DNA from: Kalaharituber pfeilii
Taxonomy: Eukaryota; Ascomycota; Pezizomycetes; Pezizales; Pezizaceae
Length of the DNA stretch: 64,000 nucleotides
Assembly: GCA_015179045.1 (NCBI GenBank)
Contig: WHUZ01000031.1
Coordinates: forward strand, 372,001 to 436,000
Direction: 5' to 3'
Part shown: in pieces, positions 12,901 through 25,600 of the stretch
Layout of the letters: each line of letters starts with the position of its first letter
Numbering within the stretch: position 1 is the stretch's first letter
Notes under the pieces: model-generated
The model's database searches: none
Seen by the model: only the letters and a program-made list of their open reading frames with translations
What the model was told of the DNA's origin: nothing
Translations under genes and position numbers: made by a program

Positions 12901-13818
12901 AAGGGGTTGGATGAAGCGATTAAGACTTTCACGACTGTGGCGAGAAGTAAGAATCCGCCGTATCCACCTCAAGATATAGACCAGCGTGCAGCGATGGGGA
13001 GAAACTCGCTTAAGGGACAGTTGGAGAGGGCAATTGAGGCACAGAAATTGTATGAGGAGGCGAACGCAACAAAGCTCGCAGAAGCTCGCCGCCGGCGCGA
13101 AGCTGAGATTAAGAAACGTGAGGAGGATGAGCGTCGGAAGAAGGAGGGCGAAGAGGCTCGACAGCGGCAATTGGCCGAGGAACGGAGAAGGCTAGTTGAG
13201 GAGTCGAGAGTAGTGGCCAAAAAGCGTGAGGAGGAAGAACTAGCTAGGGGCCTGGCGACAGGGGAGTATGATAGCGATGACGCGGCATTTGTAGGAGGGG
13301 AGAAGGGGAAGAGGAAGAGGAGAGGCGCAGCAGGGACAGGTGCTAAGAGGGGCAAGAAGAGGAGGGAGGATGGAGTCATTGAGACGTCCGAGTCCGAGAG
13401 GGATGTTGCAGACGGCGCTAGCAGAAGGAAGCGGAGGAGCAAGTCCCGGACGCTTGCAGGGGAAGAAGGCGAGGGTGATGGAGGCGATAGGCCGAAGAAG
13501 CGGAAGAGGCTGACTAAAGGCGGCGGGGCGGTGGGTAAGAGAGGGAAGTATTTGTCTGCCGAGACGGTCGATTCGGAAGAAGACGAGGACGAGCCGATGC
13601 CGGAGGCGGATAGGGAGCGAAAAGATGAGGAGGACGCGGGAGCAAAGAAGGGAAAGGGAAGGAGAAAGCCGGTGGTGGTGGATGATGAGGAAGATGAGGA
13701 TTCACCGTTGGAGGATTTGGATCCGGGGCTGTTTGAGGAGGAAGAGAAGGAAAGGTTGAGGAGCATGGGGAGCGGTGATGGTGATGTTGAGATGAGAGAT
13801 GAGGATGATGATGAGTAA
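9921..13818 (+). CDS. CTR9: RNA polymerase II-associated Paf1 complex subunit Ctr9 (TPR protein)
   Basis: Four exons are inferred: 9921-10329, 10442-10869, 10929-11373 and 11444-13818. They give 1218 aa, the usual fungal Ctr9 size. All junctions are GT..AG and restore frame; the third exon begins DPNSKIANI. The ATG at 9921 is preferred because the upstream in-frame ATG (9831) adds unconserved sequence. About residues 60-880 are repeated TPR helices (for example NNIAVFQYHQGNYDVARELY, FLNLGHCLAGLEQWSRSIEA). Next comes a highly charged coiled coil (AEARRRREAEIKKREEDERR), then Lys/Arg-rich nuclear-localisation-like blocks (KGKRKRR, RPKKRKR), then an acidic tail. Ctr9 scaffolds the Paf1 complex, which travels with elongating Pol II and promotes H2B ubiquitination and H3K4/K36 methylation. 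The gene looks intact. Confidence 0.95.
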
Positions 13819-14064
13819 GGGGGGTTGAGTTATATTGTATTTTTTTTTTTTTTTTTTCCTTTTTTTTTTTAAGGTTTGTTATTGGTTTTGTTTTGTTATG
13901 TTTTTTTTGCTTTTTTGTTTTTGTTTGAATGTCTATATGTATGTCTATATGTGTGGGTTTTCTGTTTTTTTAGTTCTTTTAGCTACAAATATATCTACAT
14001 TACTTTAGAGGTACCTTACATTTATGCATGCAGACCCGTGGGTGTGGGTAAGTTATATACTTAG
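13819..14064. other. CTR9 3' region, T-rich
   Basis: Starts directly after the stop codon with T-runs (T17 and T12 near 13842-13870) and TTTTGTTTT repeats. This is the probable 3' UTR and polyadenylation region. No gene is visible. Confidence 0.5.
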
Positions 14065-14500
14065 GTACTGTGGGAATCTTGGCGCTTGATGATGCAACGG
14101 TGGATGATAACTCAAGATGGAAGGGGGGACCATTGATGCCTAGATGAGACTACCCAAGGAGGAAAGGGGGACCATGGCGGCCTAGATGAGACTACCCGAG
14201 AGGGAAGGAGGGCCCTGAAGGATTGAGGAGCGGCGATTACCACAAGGGGGGAGGGGACCAGAGGGTGATGAGTATATAAGGAGGGGGAGAAGGAGGCTTT
14301 CTATCATAATCATCATCGCCGAGGGTGATCACAGTATAACCGGGGTGGTTCTTCTGTCCGTCTTGCAGTGTTTCATAGTCCTCTTCAATACAGTGAACCG
14401 GTCTCTGTCCTTGTGCCTCGCAGTTATCTCTAGCTCTTTACTATTGTGTGTTCTCGTTCCCCTCCTCAGAACTTTCGGTCAATCCCTCCCACAGTACATT
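14065..14500 (+). mobile_element. LTR-like block (possible solo LTR)
   Basis: Promoter-like layout. Two ~43-bp direct repeats (14118-14160 and 14161-14202, sharing CTAGATGAGACTACCC) are followed by GAGTATATAAGGAGGGGGAG (TATA-like, ~14270). Next is a CT/AT transition (CTTTCTATCATAATCATCAT), then a pyrimidine-rich downstream part. This U3-TATA-R arrangement is common in fungal LTRs. No internal retrotransposon domain is adjacent, and clear LTR ends and a target duplication were not found, so the call is tentative. Confidence 0.35.
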
Positions 14501-14691
14501 GCATTTTTAGAGCAGAACTACATCTGTATTCGTAATTACAGTATTAATAAGAACTTGAAATGTTTGAAATTTGTTCTTGGGGATTGTGCATTCAGGGTAA
14601 TGGTATTGAATGTTGGTGTCAAAACTGGTTTTCGGTTCATTAATTATTTTTATTTTTATTTTTTTATTTTTATCTTTATTTTATTTTTTTA

Positions 14692-14731
14692 ATATTACCA
14701 TTACTCGTATGCAGCCCTGGATGAAAAGACA
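14692..14731 (-). mobile_element. Family-2 micro-retroposon
   Basis: A T/TA-rich tail (14640-14690) precedes ATATTACCATTACTCGTATG and CAGCCCTGGATG, the reverse complement of the family-2 core. It is diverged. No target duplication was identified. Confidence 0.5.
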
Positions 14732-17221
14732 CGCGTACAGCTAGCGCACGTGGCAAGAAAACTACTTATCCACCTCCCACTCGTTCGGGGCCGGCCCATG
14801 ACGGGGCCTTCGGTCCCCGCCACTCTTCCGATCAGTGAGATGGTGTGGCGTCATTCTTGTCTGCACTCGGTTCTATGGGCATCTTCTTGACAAAACAATA
14901 GGCTTTGCTGGTTCTTAGAGCATGAAGAGGTTAGCGGCCGGAGACTTGGTTGCAGGAGACTAAGTTCGACTTACAGGGGCAGGATAAAGTACCTCCTCGT
15001 CCTATACGCATTTCCAAAGAACTCCACAACTCCCTGTGGAATATATTCAGGACGTGTTCCAGCAGTTCGGTACGGGGCCTACACAGTTCGTAAAATCATC
15101 CCATCACCAATTGAGTCGATAACATCCTTGAATTTTTTGGCATGATAAAAGGACGAGGAAAAGTAGTATTCATTATGGTCGGGCGAATGTCGTTTGTCTC
15201 AGGCTGAAGGAGTTGCGGAGACTACTGTAGTAGTATCGGATTCGTGAGTACTATCGGATTGCTGAGGAATATCAGTGCCCTGCCATGGCGAGGAGCTACA
15301 AGCGGGGTCACGTGAAATAAAAAAAAAAAAGAAAAAAGAGGAATATCAGTCTAGACTCTAGAAGACCACTAATTCTCTCCATAACTGGGCGAAATAGCAG
15401 ATGCAAGTTGCCAGCTCGTCTCCCGAGAGAGAATCAGCTGACTATAACGTATTTTGATCCAGGCCTAACTGGAAAGCTGGTCTACTGACTGTTCTTCTGA
15501 CTCTGACGAGTGCCATCGTGATGTAAACCTGTTGTATTCTCTTCTATCTACTCCTCGCTGTTTTGAACGCTACGAAACCAAGGCCTGCTTAGCAAAGCCA
15601 CTTCGCCGAAGGTGCGAGGTACGAGCAGTCGGGCCAGCCTTACAGTCCGCCCTAGGCAGTGTAAAGTTAACCACCATCTATATTAACGTTTTTAATTAAC
15701 ACTTCCGAAAGTCGACCATGCAGCATATCGATTGTCGAAAGCAGAGTACAGGTCATACATACATGTCTCTGTACACGATCACAATGCAATTGTCGACGAG
15801 GCTTCTCTCAGAGCAGCTGGCCACTGGCCAGGCAAGTCCTCGCAGTATTATAATATTGATAACATGATTCATGTACACGTACACATGGCACTTTTCACCC
15901 ATTCGATCAAGTCGGAGTTCCATTGCTTGTTTGAAAATTGCCGCAGTCGGCCTCCCATAAGGAAACTCGTGATCAAGTTCCCCTTGGTATTATATGATAA
16001 GTATTAGTAGGACATAGTTACTATCACACGGGTGATGATATAAAAAATATATATAAAAATAAAAATAAAATAAAATAAAAATAAAAATAAAAATAAAATA
16101 AAAAAAATTACTATACTAGGACCATATTGAAGCCATGTGCCTACCTTTTTAGAAGTTTACGGGAGGGAAGGGGCAAATAAATAAATAAATAAAATAAAAT
16201 AAAATAAAATAAAATAAAATAAAAAAAATAAAATAAAATTAAAAAAAAAGGGGGGTTTAATACACTTCTACACTGCTGCATGGGCCTTGCATGCATTTCG
16301 GTTCCGCCGTCCAAAAAAAAAGTTCGGGATGCCGTCCAGACGCGAAAACGTACATACCAGGGGGCTTGGGAATACATGCCTATGCACAAGTATGCAGGTG
16401 TCAACCTGCATCTGCAAGCATCACCACTAAGTACCTCGCTGCATTTGCATGCTGTATGTATGAGTACAAGTATGCCTATGTAAGGCGTTTTCATGTAGCT
16501 AACAAGTTAGCTACTTAGGCAACATGGCCCCCGTACTCGGGCTCGCCTCCACTCCCTGCAGGCTTTCATGCTGCCTGCAAAAAAAAAAAATTCATGCAAT
16601 GTTTGCAATATTTTCGGGAGGACTACCCCCGGGCCGATAGGCAGATATCGCTTAGTCTTGCGCCGGGGGCCATAGTTCAAATGAGTACAGTGCATGTATA
16701 AAGGGGATGTAAGGCGTAGGCAAGTAACCTATTCGATGATTTGCACCGCATGCTTCGCTTCTCCCCCCCCGCTCCTTTGCATAAACCGCCTATTCAAAGT
16801 ACCATCTTACCCTTCCCATACGCGTCCTTGCGCATGCACATTTCGACGCCCACGCGAAAAAGCGAAAAAAAAACGCCGTGACCATGTGCTATGCGTTTTT
16901 TTTGCATATGTGGGAGTTTGAAATTGCCCCAACATCTAGCTCTAGTGGGGCAAGGGGGGTTCGTCCCTTGAGTTTCCAGGGTAACAGATACTAAGATGCA
17001 AAAACGCCAACGAATGATTTCGATGTCCGAAACTCCCTGGTCCACAATCTAAAAACGCTTTGCATTGTTAGGTAGAGTTTAAAGTACTTACTTAGAATAC
17101 GATGTATATTTTCAGCCCCCTCGCTCACATGCCACACCTGGGCTAGTGGATTGATCTGTTTAGCGAATACAGATATCTAATTTAAGCATATATATGTATG
17201 TGACATTGAGTACCTACCTGC
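14732..17221. other. Non-coding stretch with A-rich microsatellites
   Basis: No gene is recognised. It contains (AAAAT)n-type low-complexity tracts at 16041-16107 and 16182-16250, a few poly-A tracts, and the micro-retroposon at 15277-15337. Open frames are short and unconvincing. Confidence 0.5.
15277..15337 (+). mobile_element. Family-1 micro-retroposon
   Basis: The + strand reads GCCCTGCCATGGCGAGGAGC, then TACAAGCGGGGTCACGTGAA, then an A-rich tail with one G. It is flanked by a perfect 13-bp direct repeat GAGGAATATCAGT (15264-15276 and 15338-15350). This is the clearest forward-strand copy. Confidence 0.85.
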
Positions 17222-18058
17222 GAGGTAATACAGCACACACTACGCCAGTGATTGCAATGAACAAAGGATATAAGTGTACTTAGCTTGCTACGTCAGTGCA
17301 CATACAAACCACATCTCCATACCAAACCCAATATACAACCCCTTACATCCCACAATCCGTAACCACACGTATATATAAACATTGAGTTTTTTAGTAACAA
17401 GTAATCGCCCAAATCCCATCAACATTTCAGGGCAGGTAATACAGCACCACTAAGCCAGTAATTGCACTAAACAAAAGATACAAGCGTACTTAGCTTTCTA
17501 CATCAGCGTACATACAAACCACATCTCCAGACCAAACCCAACATACAACCCCTTACATCCACATCTAGTAACCACACGTATATATAAACATTGAGTTTTT
17601 TAGTAACAAGTAATCAACCAAATCCCATCAACATGCAATACAGCACACACCAATCCAGTAATTGCACTAAACAAAAGATACAAGCGTACTTAGCTTTCTA
17701 CATCCGCGTACATACAAACCACATCTCCCAACATACAACCCCTTACATCCCACAATCCGTAACCACACGTATATATAAACATTGAGTTTTTTAGTAACAA
17801 GTAATCAACCAAATCCCATCAACATGCAATACAGCACACACCAAGCCAGTAATTGCACTAAACAAAAGATACAAGCGTACTTAGCTTTCTACATCAGCGT
17901 ACATACAAACCACATTTCCAGACCAAACCCAACATACAACCCCTTACATCCCACAATCCGTAACCACACGTATACATAAACATTGAGTTTTTTAGTAACA
18001 AGTAATCAACCAAATCCCCATCAACGTTTCAGTGCAGGCAATACAGCATACAGCATAC
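17222..18058 (+). repeat. Tandem repeat, ~191-209 bp unit, about four copies
   Basis: The landmark CCACACGTATATATAAACAT, followed by TGAGTTTTTTAGTAACAAGT, recurs near 17363, 17571, 17763 and 17964. Spacings are about 209, 191 and 201 bp. Units differ by small indels and substitutions. Each unit has a similar ~64-codon open frame, but it begins at TTG rather than ATG, so I treat it as a by-product of the repeat rather than a gene. Confidence 0.9.
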
Positions 18059-21000
18059 ATTCGATTAACTTTTTAAGTTTCAAGATACTATATATGCAAT
18101 ATCTTATATCTATCAACGTTCAGCTGAACCTGCTCAGTAGTTTAACCTTGCATTGGTGGAATTTTGTTGAGCTTTCCCTCTTTTTTTTTTTTTTTTTGTG
18201 TGTGTGTGTGTACGCCGCCATATTAGTAGATTGTAAAGCACAAGGGACACTTTTTAAGTTTATTCTGACTACAGGAGTTAATCTAGATAGACGTATAGTA
18301 TTATGTATTATTCTCAGCTGGCCTCGGCGGGCGGGCGGGCAGAATCATATATGTTGCCTGTAAGACTATCTATATACATATGAAATATATATATATATAT
18401 ACTGTATATACTAGCTGAGTGCGTAAACTTTCCAAAATCTGCAACTGTTGAGCCCGGCCTCGCTAGTTTTACACGATTCAAGACTTTTATACATTGATAT
18501 GCTACTATCTAAATATCATGTGCATTGTTTCTCGTGGCCCCAGACACCATCATATGGTATGCTTCCACAGATCAAAAAAAAAAAAAGCCCCAACCCTCTT
18601 GAATGACAGTTAAGCACCGGAGTTTTACAGGCAACAGTAAAGAAAAAAGCACACAGCATTTTCGATTGTGTTTCAGAATAACTGATACTTTGAACTTCGA
18701 ATTCTTGGAACCAAAATTCAATCGTCGATACGGTCTACGCCAAGGTATATATGTGGGAAAAAAAAAAAAAAGAAAACAAAAGGTACATACGACGTCATTG
18801 TGGAACGCAACGAAGCAAATAAGGTCCCAACCTGGGCTTCCGTACAACATAACACAGCATGCTTGGTCTCGTGACTAGGCACATACAAAGGTTGATAGTT
18901 TAGAAAACCGAACCGTTCATGCAAAGGACTCCGGATTGAGCCGTCCTCGCGGGGAGGCTGGTGGTTTGTGATCCAATTGATATGATGTGGGGGTATACAA
19001 AGATGCTAGATCGTAGATCTCTGGACTCGCCCGGCTGGCCGAACCAAGTCGAGGGTTTCCCTGTTTGACTTTTGTCTGAAGCAGACCTCTTGGATGCTGG
19101 CCGCCCATGGTAACATCCACTTCCCCCGCCCTGCACCTTTATCTACGCCATGTAAGCACATACATACTGTATGATAGTGGTGTTGATACACTACCCGTTA
19201 TCAAGTTGCAATATACATATTGTCACGTTGCAGTCATCTAATTGGTCGCACCGAGTGGCTGGGGTTTGAGGTCTCACCAGTGGAATTCCCCAATTCAGCG
19301 AACCAATAGCGCAGCGTTCTGGCGTCTCGTCGTTCCTGAATTGCTACCTACCATGTTACGAGAGCCAATGCACCCCCACAAAACCTTGCGGCGGGGAACA
19401 AGTAATCATCAACGTTGGGTCTAGTAGCAAACAACGGTATTCTACCTAATCGCCATGGTAGTACCAAATAACTCTAAAGAACGGTTAAGTCCGTCCGTCC
19501 GTGACCGAGCAGGGTGAGATAATACAAGACTGTGTTAATACCTACCGGCGCGCATAATCAATTTGGATGGCCATACCAAGAATGGAAGCTTTAGAGAGAA
19601 GAGCCTTCCAAGCGCTGTGATATCTCTCGCACCCGAAAAGGCTTCTCGCCGGTAGCGAGAATGCTCACATGGTGAAGGAATATATCAATAACCTCAGACT
19701 TTACCTACAGATAACCGGTTTTTGATTTTGTTTTCTAACTTCACAACCCTCCGATTGTCGTAACTCCATCCTATGGACTGTGATTCGCGCTCCAAGGTCA
19801 AACATCGGCAAAGTAAAAAGAAATCTTCAGTCTCAAACCAGAAATCTTTGCGTCTCCGGTCCTTGCTTTTTTTTTGTCAAAGACAATGAGTTTGATCGCG
19901 CTGGAGACATCAATATGTGTATTGTCACTCGTCCAAAAGCTATTTGTGTTACAAATGTTAGCTGCAATCGGATATCCGCAGCAGCGGCAACTTATTTTCC
20001 GCCCGTAGGTGCAAATGTTCGAAGACCGTGCACCAACACAATCATATTGGGGATAGCAATTGCTTGGAAAGGAAACACGGGGTAGACAGAAGGATCTGCT
20101 TACTTTGTTTGTAATTCAAGAGTAGCCAGATTAAGCCGCGAAGCACTCTCAGTTTGGTTAGAACCAGTTCAACCCGCGACTAAAAGGAAACTCAAGCTGT
20201 TGGGTGTTGTGGTACACCAGTTGGCTGTTGGAAAGGTCATTGACATCTGGCGGACTAGTGAAACACCTTGATTAGTTCCAAATCTAAACCAACTCTCCAA
20301 GTAGCCTCTTGTAATGTAAGCTTAGAGTGCTGTACAAATGTCTCGGATCCCTTCGCTAGTACGCGAGGACACAAGCGACAGAAAGCCTGGCAAGTGTCAA
20401 TAAACAAAACTTATCCCCCTTTCAAGGATGACACCCTAAAGCAATGCCCGAATGTTCCAGTGTCGGTGAATCCTTTGCTGCCATAAGGTACACTATTCTA
20501 GAGCGACCACCACGTTCAGCAACTGATTAATATGGTGCAAGAGAGGGGGGGCGAAAGCGACGTTTTCATCGGCGGCAAACGGTACCCACTTCATGTATGC
20601 AAATGCAGCTGCAGCCTATATGGAGATCTCCGTAACGTTCTGGTTTAAATTTCTTACTGTCCTAACCACACAGGATGAAAAAGCCAGATATTCGGACCAA
20701 CTTTGCACTTCTTGATTCTCCGAAGCATCCTAGATATCGCTCCGAACCATCGTTACTTCAAGCCCAGTGGGGCTTGTGAAGCTGAGCGAATAAAACCTGC
20801 AAAATATACAGATTAAGAGTTGCAAGCTAGCGGGAGATAGACAGTGCAAAAATAAAAATAAAATAAAGCTTCTCATTTGCTGTATTTCATTTCCGATAGC
20901 AAATCAGAATTATCGCGAGAATAGGGTGTGCTGCAACTAAACAGCAAGGTACTGTCAAACATGCCAAGTTTCACTTTTGTTTTTCCGACCCTTTACCCGC

Positions 21001-23404
21001 TCAACAATATTCTGTATTTCTTTTTCTCAGTCCCTTTTCCGATTCGTCGAATCCTCTACTATTTTGTTTCGGACATCCTTTCTGTTTTGCACTTATTAAT
21101 ATCGTTTTCTGGCAATTGCGCACCCCGTGGATGGACTTCCCCATTTGCCCCATGATTTGCGGTACTTCCTGGTCCTTGTCGCCTTAATGCATAATCAGCA
21201 TAATTGATCGCACCACCCGCCAGGTACCTAACTCGCAAGGGAGGGATAAAATACTGGACTGGGACGCATTTCCATTACCGGTAATTTCAGCCCCATTTTG
21301 GGCGCTCACAGAGGGCATGGGCTGCATGGCAGTCTAAAAAAAAAAAAGAAAGGAAAAACGCTCAAGGAGCGAACGGCAGCGGCCCGACACATGGGTAACG
21401 TTAGTTTGGAAATACATTGAAAGATGTATGTATGTAAGATCCCGAGGGGACCGAATCCAGCGTAAACTGCCGGTGCCAACAAGGGAAGGGAGGGTGCAAT
21501 AACACTTAAGAAGGTGCATAGACGGGAACTAGGGACTCGCAATTCTGTTCTCCTAGAGAAGAAAAATATGCGGGTAGTAGTAGCTAGAGATAGGACGGGT
21601 ATGGAAAGATGTGCTTTTTCAAGCTTATAAGAAATGCTAGGCAGGGAATAGAGTTTTTGGATTCTCCAAACCTTTCCGTATGATGACGACTCTTTGATGA
21701 GGCCTACCCTGGCATACATCATTATCCTGGACGGAATTCATTCAGTGGCAGCTGAAGGGATTACTGGTACCCGCAGTCGGGGGTGCAATTGCGTCCAGGC
21801 CTGGGATAGTTGTGCGACCCACCTCGCGGCAGTAATGATCTTCGCGGTTTTAGCAAGATAGATAGGATCAAGAAGTTTATCGTCGAGCGCTGCAGAGGTC
21901 ATATTGCGGAAAGACTTACTTCGGGTTTGAGGAGCTTTGAATCGACGGGAAGACCGTTGCAAGAGCTGTTGCGAAGACGCCGGGGGCTATATTGCGGAAG
22001 ATGAGATCGGCTGCCGCATCTGGGAGACTGCAGCTCTACGATTGCCTAATCGGGAAGTAGGTCAAGAACCCGTCCCGCCACACAGCCACCCGTTGAAATG
22101 CCACACTTGGGGCGGCCAGGACAGCAGAACGACACCATGCGAAAAGCATTCCGCCGGGTAAGCAGCACAAGATATATCCAGCTAACTCCGATGCATGAAA
22201 TTTGCAAGAATATTGCGTGGCAAACGCCAATGCTGACCCGTATATATAAAGTACGTGCTGCATGGTAATAACTTATTAATATAATGTTAATCATTGGGAT
22301 TGCGTATTTGCACAAGCTGTGCTACGTACTCCCTCTGTGAAGTCAGTAACTGTCAGCTCCCGTCTTCGCACTTGGCAAAACGTCAATGAATCATTCGACC
22401 TTTGGATAAACAACGACTGAGCCTTCCAACTCGTAAACTGGGATAGACATTGACTAATAGGGTAGACTGCCGACAATAGAGTGCAATATAGTAGTCGCAC
22501 AGATAGCTCTAAATTACAAGCTACATGCTTGTGCGCTCGAGTGGATGGCGAATTAGCAATCTACTTTACTGTGTGGTGCTGATCAACAGAGAGAAACATG
22601 TTACCATGCCGAACTTCTTCTACAAGGTGCTGTTTTGTGCATTTCCGAAGGTGTGTGGTATGTGTATCATGCTATATCTACACCAGCAGATTGCTAGAAC
22701 CAAGTTCAAACCCCCAAAAGTATGCATACCATCTATTGGATTTATGAAGTGCTAAACATCAAGTGAAGTGATCAAGTGACATTGTAAGGACTCCAATATT
22801 GCAGGGTAACTCGTAGCGATTCTTCCGGGCATGGATATGCACGGCTACTGAGGATTCGCCATGCATTAGTTGGGACTCTTTACGCTACATACCTCATGCT
22901 CCCAAAACAAATTAATATCCTTATAAATCCTTCCGTTCTATGCCTTCAAAAGGCTTTCATGAAATGGCTGGTATATAAAGTTCTTTACTTTTTTTTGTAC
23001 GCCGTCTATCCGAAGACACCGTGCACTGATAAGTTCAAGGATTCCCTTGCATTCTCAGGTGGGGGGTGATGAGAAAGCATGCAAGAAGTAGACATGGTAT
23101 GCCTAGCACACCGATGAACAAAAGTACGTAAACTATAGCCTAGTTCGCATATTTTGAACATAAGAAACACTTTTTTCAGACTAGCGAGTTCAGATGCATT
23201 GCCAGAAACTGCCGAACACAACCTTTTTGTCTGTGAATCAGCACATGTAAAGTAAAGTAAAAGCCTAGCCTATCCAAAATGATTCAGAAATGCAAGAGCT
23301 CCATTTTGCTTTGTATAGTAAGTGCTGAAAAGCTCCCAAGATGACTTTGCAGTGTGGCTGGCTATAAGTGATGCCGTGGAATTGCACCTTCGTATGAGTA
23401 CATA
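18059..23404. other. Non-coding stretch, 5.3 kb
   Basis: No gene is supported. Simple sequence: T17 followed by (GT)n at 18181-18211, an AT dinucleotide run at 18387-18402 and several short A runs. Open frames up to ~138 codons lie in unrelated frames without motifs. I see nothing else I can name. Confidence 0.5.
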
Positions 23405-23514
23405 CTCGCTGGTTCGGAAAGTATTGGAACGGTGCATAACAAAGTTGCATTATTCCAAAAGGCGAATAGGGCACACAATATATGCAGCGTGCCAATACTT
23501 TCCGAACCAGCGAG
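23405..23514. mobile_element. 110-bp palindromic MITE with TA target site
   Basis: The ends are near-perfect inverted repeats of ~29 bp: CTCGCTGGTTCGGAAAGTAT then TGGAACG on the left, and the complement CGTGCCAATACTTTCCGAAC then CAGCGAG on the right. The element is flanked on both sides by TA (23403-23404, 23515-23516), as for Tc1/mariner-type non-autonomous elements. There is no coding capacity. Confidence 0.85.
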
Positions 23515-25600
23515 TACATATGTCTTTGCATTGTCTGTGTTGACGGTTAATCTCCATAAAATCCGAACTACTACCTACCAATAAGGCTAGATATTCAAAG
23601 GCTTGTCCGAAAGATGTGAGGGATAGCTATTCTTCGTGGGATACCGAAAAACTCGTCTTTATCGTAGGTAGCATGCCAACAAGTTGAGGCGACAATAACT
23701 TCTTAGGGCTCGAGTGCCGGACCTATCATAGATAGTGAACGTAATCGTACTAGAGATGCATGGTCAGAAACCTCAAACCACTAGCAAAGGGCCGCTACAG
23801 GCATTTTGAAAAGTCACCTAAGCCAGCATTAAGCTCTCTCACGTTAAGGAAAGATTGGAAAACCATACGGAGCAGCCGGTTGCACCGCCGTCGAAAGCTC
23901 AAACTAGCGGTTTTACTTTTCGAAACAATTCCTGCGACTGAAGTTGAAAGCTACGGTAGGCGATTTTTCCCAAAAGGGATTGGAAACGCTTGCTTGGCGA
24001 CGGGCTAGCCAAGCCTCTGAAGCCGCTCTAGAAGGGCGTGGAAGCAAGCGAGGTTTATCCCTGGTACCACTTTGGCCTGGCGGCTTGCAGATGTTGACAT
24101 GGGGGGGCAGGTAGCGTTACCAGTTCTGCAAGCGGTGTCGTTAAGGTCACGTTCGTAGGAACTAGGTTCATTTGGTCCCTGCCAAGAAATCTCCGTTAGT
24201 TGCCAGGGGCTTTATTTCTGAATCGCGCACACAAGTGCCCAATAAAGGTTCGAGGCTGGTGTCAGTGCTCACAGAACTGGCTCACAGTCTGTTTGCTGTC
24301 GCATGCAATTAAACAATTTTCATGATAATAATGTTATGGATCCCTGACTGGTCATTTCATTTTATCTCTTCCAACGGTATTTTCCACGCCAATCTACGCT
24401 CAAGGATAAAGGAGCCTCAAGTAGCTTTATGAGTTTTGGAAGCACTTCGTCAAACATGCTTCCTCAATGCTCCAAGAGAGGTAGTAGGCAATTCTTGCTG
24501 GATGGCCCCGCGTTCACTATCCGACAATCACGGACCACCAATCTTGAGATCAACAGAACGCTATGTTGTTAGTGCCCCAAGAAAGCGCGCAGATCTTCAT
24601 TTTCATTGCGCGACTCTGGGGACCAATTAATATGGATGAAGTTGTCGGCTTCCGGGGGCAGTCCAATTGGTCAGCACCAGACCAGTCGTGAGGAGGTAGA
24701 GTATTGACAGAAACTAAGGATTGGATCCCAACCGTGCAAAGGGCTCAGGGGGTGCACAGGGGTATCACAGAACCATGTAGGTATCCCAACAGAGCGGGTT
24801 GGTCTTGGCAGTTTACAACGCCCCCTCAAACTTCGGAGCCTCTGCGGAATTTGCTTGTGGCAGATTGTCTCGGAAGCTGTTATCATGAAGGAGGGGCGCA
24901 TAGGCAAAGCTGTTGAAGTGTTCTTGGAATAGGACTACCTACTGATCGAGCGTCAGAAGAGGGGTCGTACTGAGTTACAAACCAGACTACCCGAAGTAGA
25001 AGCACACTCATGCGCCAAGCCCAGGATTACAAGTGTGCTTCCTCGGAATATTTGGGCTGCATAGAAGATTCAAGTATGCGATCTTCTATGGCAGAGTAAG
25101 CCTGCGCTGCATGGTGACCGAATCGTTACAGCCTACCAAGCAACAAGGACCGTAACTTCGGGCAGCATACAGCGTGGCGGATGATGGGGTCGTCGGTACT
25201 GCAGCAGGTGGTGAAAATAGCATGAACTTCTATTGGTCGTTGGCATTGTGAAGTTAGCTTGCCATGAGATCTGAAAAGGGACTGCGTTGGGGGGGGGGCG
25301 ACCATATTGTGTGAGGCAAGAGGTGGTTGGGTGCTCAGACTGGCGGACGGCGCAGTTGCTTAGCTATCCACCAATACTGTGTCCCCTCAATTTTTTTTCC
25401 GCACCACTTGTTTTCCGACTGGACCAGAAATATGCATCCGAAAAGTGATCTTCAAAGTGATTGGGGGCGGTCTGACTGAGGGCGCTAGCATTGCCTCATT
25501 TGGAATTGTGGGCGTAGGGATAATGTTTCTTGAAATGAAACGGGGACCCTTCTATGCATCTTGAGTCATTTTCTGGGTGCCAGTGCCAATATGCCCCTGA
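23515..25600. other. Non-coding stretch
   Basis: No gene is recognised. Base composition is balanced. There are no repeats I can define beyond a short G9 run near 25290. Confidence 0.4.

Noticed and set aside
12969..13766. 265-codon - strand frame opposite CTR9
   Set aside because: Ser/Leu/Pro-rich shadow of the charged CTR9 C-terminal coding region.
17591..18363. Consecutive open frames of 64-126 codons with similar protein sequence
   Set aside because: They come from the tandem repeat, begin at TTG rather than ATG and have no coding signature; treated as a repeat.
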